DNA of 64,000 nucleotides from JAJYRX01 sp041655275 (lineage in GTDB: Bacteria > Pseudomonadota > Gammaproteobacteria > Burkholderiales > Burkholderiaceae_B): contig JBBAFU010000001.1 of NCBI GenBank assembly GCA_041655275.1, positions 248,001 to 312,000 on the forward strand. Reading direction: 5' to 3'. The notes below the pieces were generated by a model. That model saw only the letters and a program-made list of their open reading frames with translations, had not been told where the DNA came from and did not search any database. The translations under genes and the position numbers were made by a program. Numbering within the stretch: the first letter of the stretch is position 1; each line of letters opens with the position of its first letter. Shown one piece after another: positions 61,098 to 64,000 of the stretch.

Positions 61098-62843
61098 TCA
61101 GTCGGTTCCGTCCGACAGGCCGGCCGGATCGATGCGCTGCGCCCGGTTCAGCGCCGAGGCGACCGAGTAGCGCAAGGCAGTGGTATGGGCCGACATGATC
61201 TCGCGCTTCACGTGCGGCAGCTGCTGGGCGTGCATGGAAAACGTTGTCAGCCCCAGCCCCAGCAGCAGCCGGCTCAGACGTACGTCGCCCGCCATCTCGC
61301 CGCACATGGCCACGGGTTTGTCCAGACGCTCGCCGGCGTTGATCACGTGCGAGATGAGACGCAGGATCGCCGGATGCAGGGGATCATACAGCGCCGCCAC
61401 CTCGCGATCCGCCCGGTCAACCGCCAGCGTGTACTGGATGAGATCGTTCGTGCCCAGGGACAGAAAGTCCAGTGCCTCGGCAAAAGGCTCGACCGCAATG
61501 GCCACGGCGGGCGTCTCCACCATGGCACCCAGCGTGAAGTCGGGCACCAGATCCGGCTCGCGCGCACGCAGCTGTTCGGCTGCGGCAGCCAGCGCCTGGC
61601 GCGTGGCGAACACCTCGTCCATGCTCGTGAGCATGGGGATGAGGATGCGCACATGGCCATGGCGGGAAGCGCGCAGTATGGCACGCAGCTGGGTGGCAAA
61701 CATCTCGGGGTTGGCCAGACAGTAGCGGATGGCACGCAGGCCCAGGGCCGGGTTGGTGGCGACGGTCTCGTCCGAGTCCAGTGTCTTGTCTGCGCCGATG
61801 TCCAGCGTGCGTATGGTAACAGGGCGCCCACCCATGGTCTTGAGCACGCGCGAATAGGCCTGCACCTGCTCCTCTTCACCTGGCGGCTGTGCGCGGCCCA
61901 TGAACAGGAATTCGGTACGGAACAGGCCAATCCCCTGGGCGCCGGCATGCAGCGCGTCCGCCGCCTCTTCCGGCAACTCGATGTTGGCATGCAGCTGCAC
62001 GGCAATGCCGTCACGCGTCTGCGCCGGCATGTCGCGCAGGCCGGCCAGTGCGCGGCGTTCGCGCTCCTGGGCATCGCGGCGCGCGATGAACTGCTCGAGC
62101 ACGCGCTCGGACGGGTTCACCATCACTGCGCCGCAGGCGCCGTCAACCGCCAGCAGATCGCCATCGCGCACCAGCGAGCGGCACAGGCCCAGGCCGACCA
62201 CGGCCGGCACATTCATGCTGCGCGCCAGGATGGCGGTATGCGACGCCGGACCGCCCAGATCGGTCAGGAAGGCGCTGAAGCGGCCGTCACGCAGGCGCAG
62301 CATGTCGGCCGGGGAAATATCGCGGGCCACCACGATGAGCGCCTCGTCGGGCCCGGCCTCGGCATGCGTGGGCAGCATGGCCGGCGGCGCACCCGACAGC
62401 ACGCGCAGCACACGCTCTATGACCTGGCGCACGTCGGCACCGCGTTCGCGCAGATAGTCGTCGGTCATGACGGTGAACTGCTCCACGAGCAGCTGGCCCT
62501 GGGACGAGAGCGCCCATTCGGCATTCGTATGCTGGGTGCGGATCAGGGTGCACACGTCTTCGCCCAACAGGGGATCGGCCAGCAGCAGGCTGTGCACGTT
62601 GAGCAGCGGACCCAGCTCGCGCGGCGCATCGGGCGGCAGGTTATCAGCCAGGTGATCAAGCTCGGCGCGCGCCGTCTGTATGGCGCTGTGCAGGCGCGCG
62701 CACTCGCGCTCCACATCGGCCGGGGCGATGCGGTAGTGAGCCACCTCGAGTGCCGCCGCCGTCATGACCACGGCACGGCCTATGCTCACACCCTGGGCCA
62801 CGCCCTGGCCCTGCATGCACAGCATGGGCCCCGGCTTATTCAT
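61098..62843 (-). CDS. ptsI: Phosphotransferase system enzyme I
   Basis: This 581-aa enzyme transfers phosphate from phosphoenolpyruvate to HPr. The active His202 lies in LGGPASHTAILARS. The PEP-binding barrel has FRTEFLFMGR, GTNDLIQYTLAVDR and the catalytic Cys in MCGEMAGD. No GAF domain precedes it, so it is PtsI rather than PtsP. The start overlaps the HPr stop by 4 bp. No sugar-specific EIIB or EIIC is encoded here, so the chain may serve regulation. Confidence 0.94.
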   Translation of the reverse strand: MNKPGPMLCMQGQGVAQGVSIGRAVVMTAAALEVAHYRIAPADVERECARLHSAIQTARAELDHLADNLPPDAPRELGPLLNVHSLLLADPLLGEDVCTLIRTQHTNAEWALSSQGQLLVEQFTVMTDDYLRERGADVRQVIERVLRVLSGAPPAMLPTHAEAGPDEALIVVARDISPADMLRLRDGRFSAFLTDLGGPASHTAILARSMNVPAVVGLGLCRSLVRDGDLLAVDGACGAVMVNPSERVLEQFIARRDAQERERRALAGLRDMPAQTRDGIAVQLHANIELPEEAADALHAGAQGIGLFRTEFLFMGRAQPPGEEEQVQAYSRVLKTMGGRPVTIRTLDIGADKTLDSDETVATNPALGLRAIRYCLANPEMFATQLRAILRASRHGHVRILIPMLTSMDEVFATRQALAAAAEQLRAREPDLVPDFTLGAMVETPAVAIAVEPFAEALDFLSLGTNDLIQYTLAVDRADREVAALYDPLHPAILRLISHVINAGERLDKPVAMCGEMAGDVRLSRLLLGLGLTTFSMHAQQLPHVKREIMSAHTTALRYSVASALNRAQRIDPAGLSDGTD

Positions 62844-63109
62844 TGATCTTCACCGAAACGGGATTCGAACAGCTCGCGGATGGCGGCCAGGGCCTCGTCC
62901 GCATCTGCGCCGTCGGCGTCCACGCGCACGCGCACGCCCATGCCCGCCGCCAGCATCATGACGCCCATGATGCTCTTGGCGTTCACCCGGCGCCCATCGC
63001 GGGAGATATGGATGTCGCCGGAAAAACGCCCTGCCAGCTGGGTCAGCTTGGCGGCTGCCCGGGCGTGCAGTCCCAGGCGATTGCTGATGACGATGTCGAT
63101 CGCTTTCAT
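62840..63109 (-). CDS. ptsH: Phosphocarrier protein HPr
   Basis: This 89-aa carrier has its phosphorylated His15 in RLGLHARAA and the regulatory Ser46 in NAKSIMGVM, the latter a target of HPr kinase where present. The ATG at 63109 is chosen by homology. It lies 29 bp after the EIIA gene and overlaps ptsI by 4 bp. Confidence 0.95.
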   Translation of the reverse strand: MKAIDIVISNRLGLHARAAAKLTQLAGRFSGDIHISRDGRRVNAKSIMGVMMLAAGMGVRVRVDADGADADEALAAIRELFESRFGEDQ

Positions 63110-63138
63110 CCGCTGCTCCCCTTCCCGTGCGCTCACGC

Positions 63139-63543
63139 TCAGTCGTCTCCGGTCTCGGCCGGGCACACAATGCCGCGCAGCGCACTGCTCAGGACGCGTT
63201 CGTTCAGATGCTCCGGATCGGTCTTGTCGGTGAGTGCCTTGAGCACCATATTCAGATTGGCGCCGCTCACCAGACTGGCCTGCACGCCCTGCTCGCGTGC
63301 GCTGGCAACGGCACGGCAGGCATTGTTGAACGGTGTGGCGCCATACAGGTCGCACAGCACCAGGCAGGACTGATGCGGCGCGCGCAGCAGGCATTCCAGC
63401 ACACGGTCATGGATGGCTGACGGCTCATCATCCGGGCTCACATCGATGACGCACACGGGGGCGGGCGCCCCCAGCACATGCTCCGCGCATTGCGCAAAGG
63501 CCGTGGCCAGCGGCGCATGCATCACGAGGACAACCCGGCTCAT
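63139..63543 (-). CDS. PTS EIIA component, mannose/sorbose family (regulatory type)
   Basis: This 134-aa EIIA(Man)-fold protein has its likely phosphorylated His9 in VVLVMHAPLATAF and the conserved VLCDLYGATPFNNAC segment. It accepts phosphate from HPr. With no EIIB or EIIC gene beside it, it is probably a regulatory output of an incomplete system, as described for other betaproteobacteria. The ATG at 63543 overlaps the gshB stop by 4 bp. Confidence 0.92.
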   Translation of the reverse strand: MSRVVLVMHAPLATAFAQCAEHVLGAPAPVCVIDVSPDDEPSAIHDRVLECLLRAPHQSCLVLCDLYGATPFNNACRAVASAREQGVQASLVSGANLNMVLKALTDKTDPEHLNERVLSSALRGIVCPAETGDD

Positions 63544-64000
63544 CCCGGCTCCAGGCCTACCGCCTTTTCCAGTGCCAGTGCGAAGTGCAATGCCACATTG
63601 CAATCCGTCTGCTGGGCAATCTCGACAAAGCAGGTGGGACTGGTGACATTGATCTCGGTGAGGTAGTCACCGATGACGTCCAGACCGATGAGCAGCAGGC
63701 CGCGACGCACCAGCCTCGGGCCTATGGCCTGGGCGATTTCCAGGTCGCGCTCGGTCAGCGGCTGGGCCACGCCCTCGCCGCCCGCCGCCAGATTGCCGCG
63801 CGTTTCGCCCGGCTGCGGGATGCGCGCCAGCGAATACGGCATGGGCTTGCCGTCGATGATGATGATGCGCTTGTCGCCCCGGGTGATGTCGGGGATATAG
63901 CGCTGCGCCATGATGCTGCGCGCCCCGTAATCGGTCAGCATCTCGAGAATGGCCCCAAGGTTGCCGTCCTGGGCCGTGATGCGGAACACGCCCGTGCCGC
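63540..64000 (-). CDS. gshB: Glutathione synthetase, C-terminal part (5' end beyond window)
   Basis: About 153 C-terminal residues of the ATP-grasp enzyme that adds glycine to gamma-glutamylcysteine are present. RYIPDITRGDKRIIIIDG, RGNLAAGGEG with the glycine-rich loop, and GLDVIGDYLTEINVTSPTC with metal-binding Glu and Asn are clear. The frame is open to the window edge, so the gene is cut by the window, not broken. It heads the gshB-EIIA-HPr-EI run typical of Burkholderiales. The Atm1-type exporter in this window is of a family that uses glutathione conjugates. Confidence 0.92.
   Translation of the reverse strand, partial: GTGVFRITAQDGNLGAILEMLTDYGARSIMAQRYIPDITRGDKRIIIIDGKPMPYSLARIPQPGETRGNLAAGGEGVAQPLTERDLEIAQAIGPRLVRRGLLLIGLDVIGDYLTEINVTSPTCFVEIAQQTDCNVALHFALALEKAVGLEPG

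Overview
The window looks like chromosome of a betaproteobacterium, probably order Burkholderiales and perhaps Alcaligenaceae-like. The clues are gene order rather than any single marker: gshB-EIIA(Man)-HPr-EI, ubiK next to yifB, gmk-rpoZ-spoT, surE-pcm-nlpD close to rlmD, and rpmI-rplT-pheS-pheT-ihfA-merR. Most of it is GC-rich by eye (a sampled 60-base line in sufB has 38 G/C). No tRNA, rRNA, CRISPR array, insertion sequence or phage gene was seen.

Positions 1-11.8 kb are an uptake and catabolism region. A polar amino acid ABC ATPase (probably the end of a permease-ATPase fusion) is followed by a solitary ectoine-synthase-like cupin, a DUF1989 protein and a FadR-type GntR regulator. A PLP aminotransferase converges on the regulator. 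Across a 296-bp divergent promoter region lies a complete Liv-type ABC transporter, then a GMC oxidoreductase, closed by a convergent AraC regulator. Positions 11.8-20.7 kb hold an orphan chemoreceptor, a small two-helix membrane protein, a Tat-exported GH1 enzyme, an outer-membrane barrel, a GH5-like secreted hydrolase, a patatin lipoprotein and a cardiolipin synthase. Part of this stretch is visibly AT-richer than its surroundings.

Positions 20.7-36.1 kb are mostly housekeeping: xth, an unknown 110-aa protein, gmk, rpoZ, spoT, a TRAP transporter, divergent ybbA/tesA with overlapping starts, ppiD, a glycerophosphodiesterase, an rRNA pseudouridine synthase, PII, argH and rlmD. Positions 36.1-43 kb carry an LTXXQ periplasmic protein, nlpD, pcm, surE, plsY, tsaD, a purine permease and a thioredoxin. 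rpoS, usually found between nlpD and rlmD in relatives, is not there.

Positions 42.9-52.7 kb, all on the minus strand, form an iron-sulfur assembly unit. It runs from an Rrf2 regulator through sufB, C, D, S, U and T into ldcA and a YigZ-family gene, mostly with 4-bp overlaps. A promoter with an IscR-like operator precedes it, and an Atm1-type exporter lies immediately upstream. At 52.8 kb an unusual ORF joins a sigma-factor region-2-like segment to an RskA-type anti-sigma protein. Positions 54-59 kb are the rpmI-rplT-pheS-pheT-ihfA-merR operon with its promoter and an internal hairpin. The window ends with yifB, ubiK and the soluble phosphotransferase genes running from gshB.

The best candidates for something undescribed are the EctC-like/DUF1989 module at 0.9-2.2 kb and the sigma/anti-sigma fusion at 52.8-54.0 kb.
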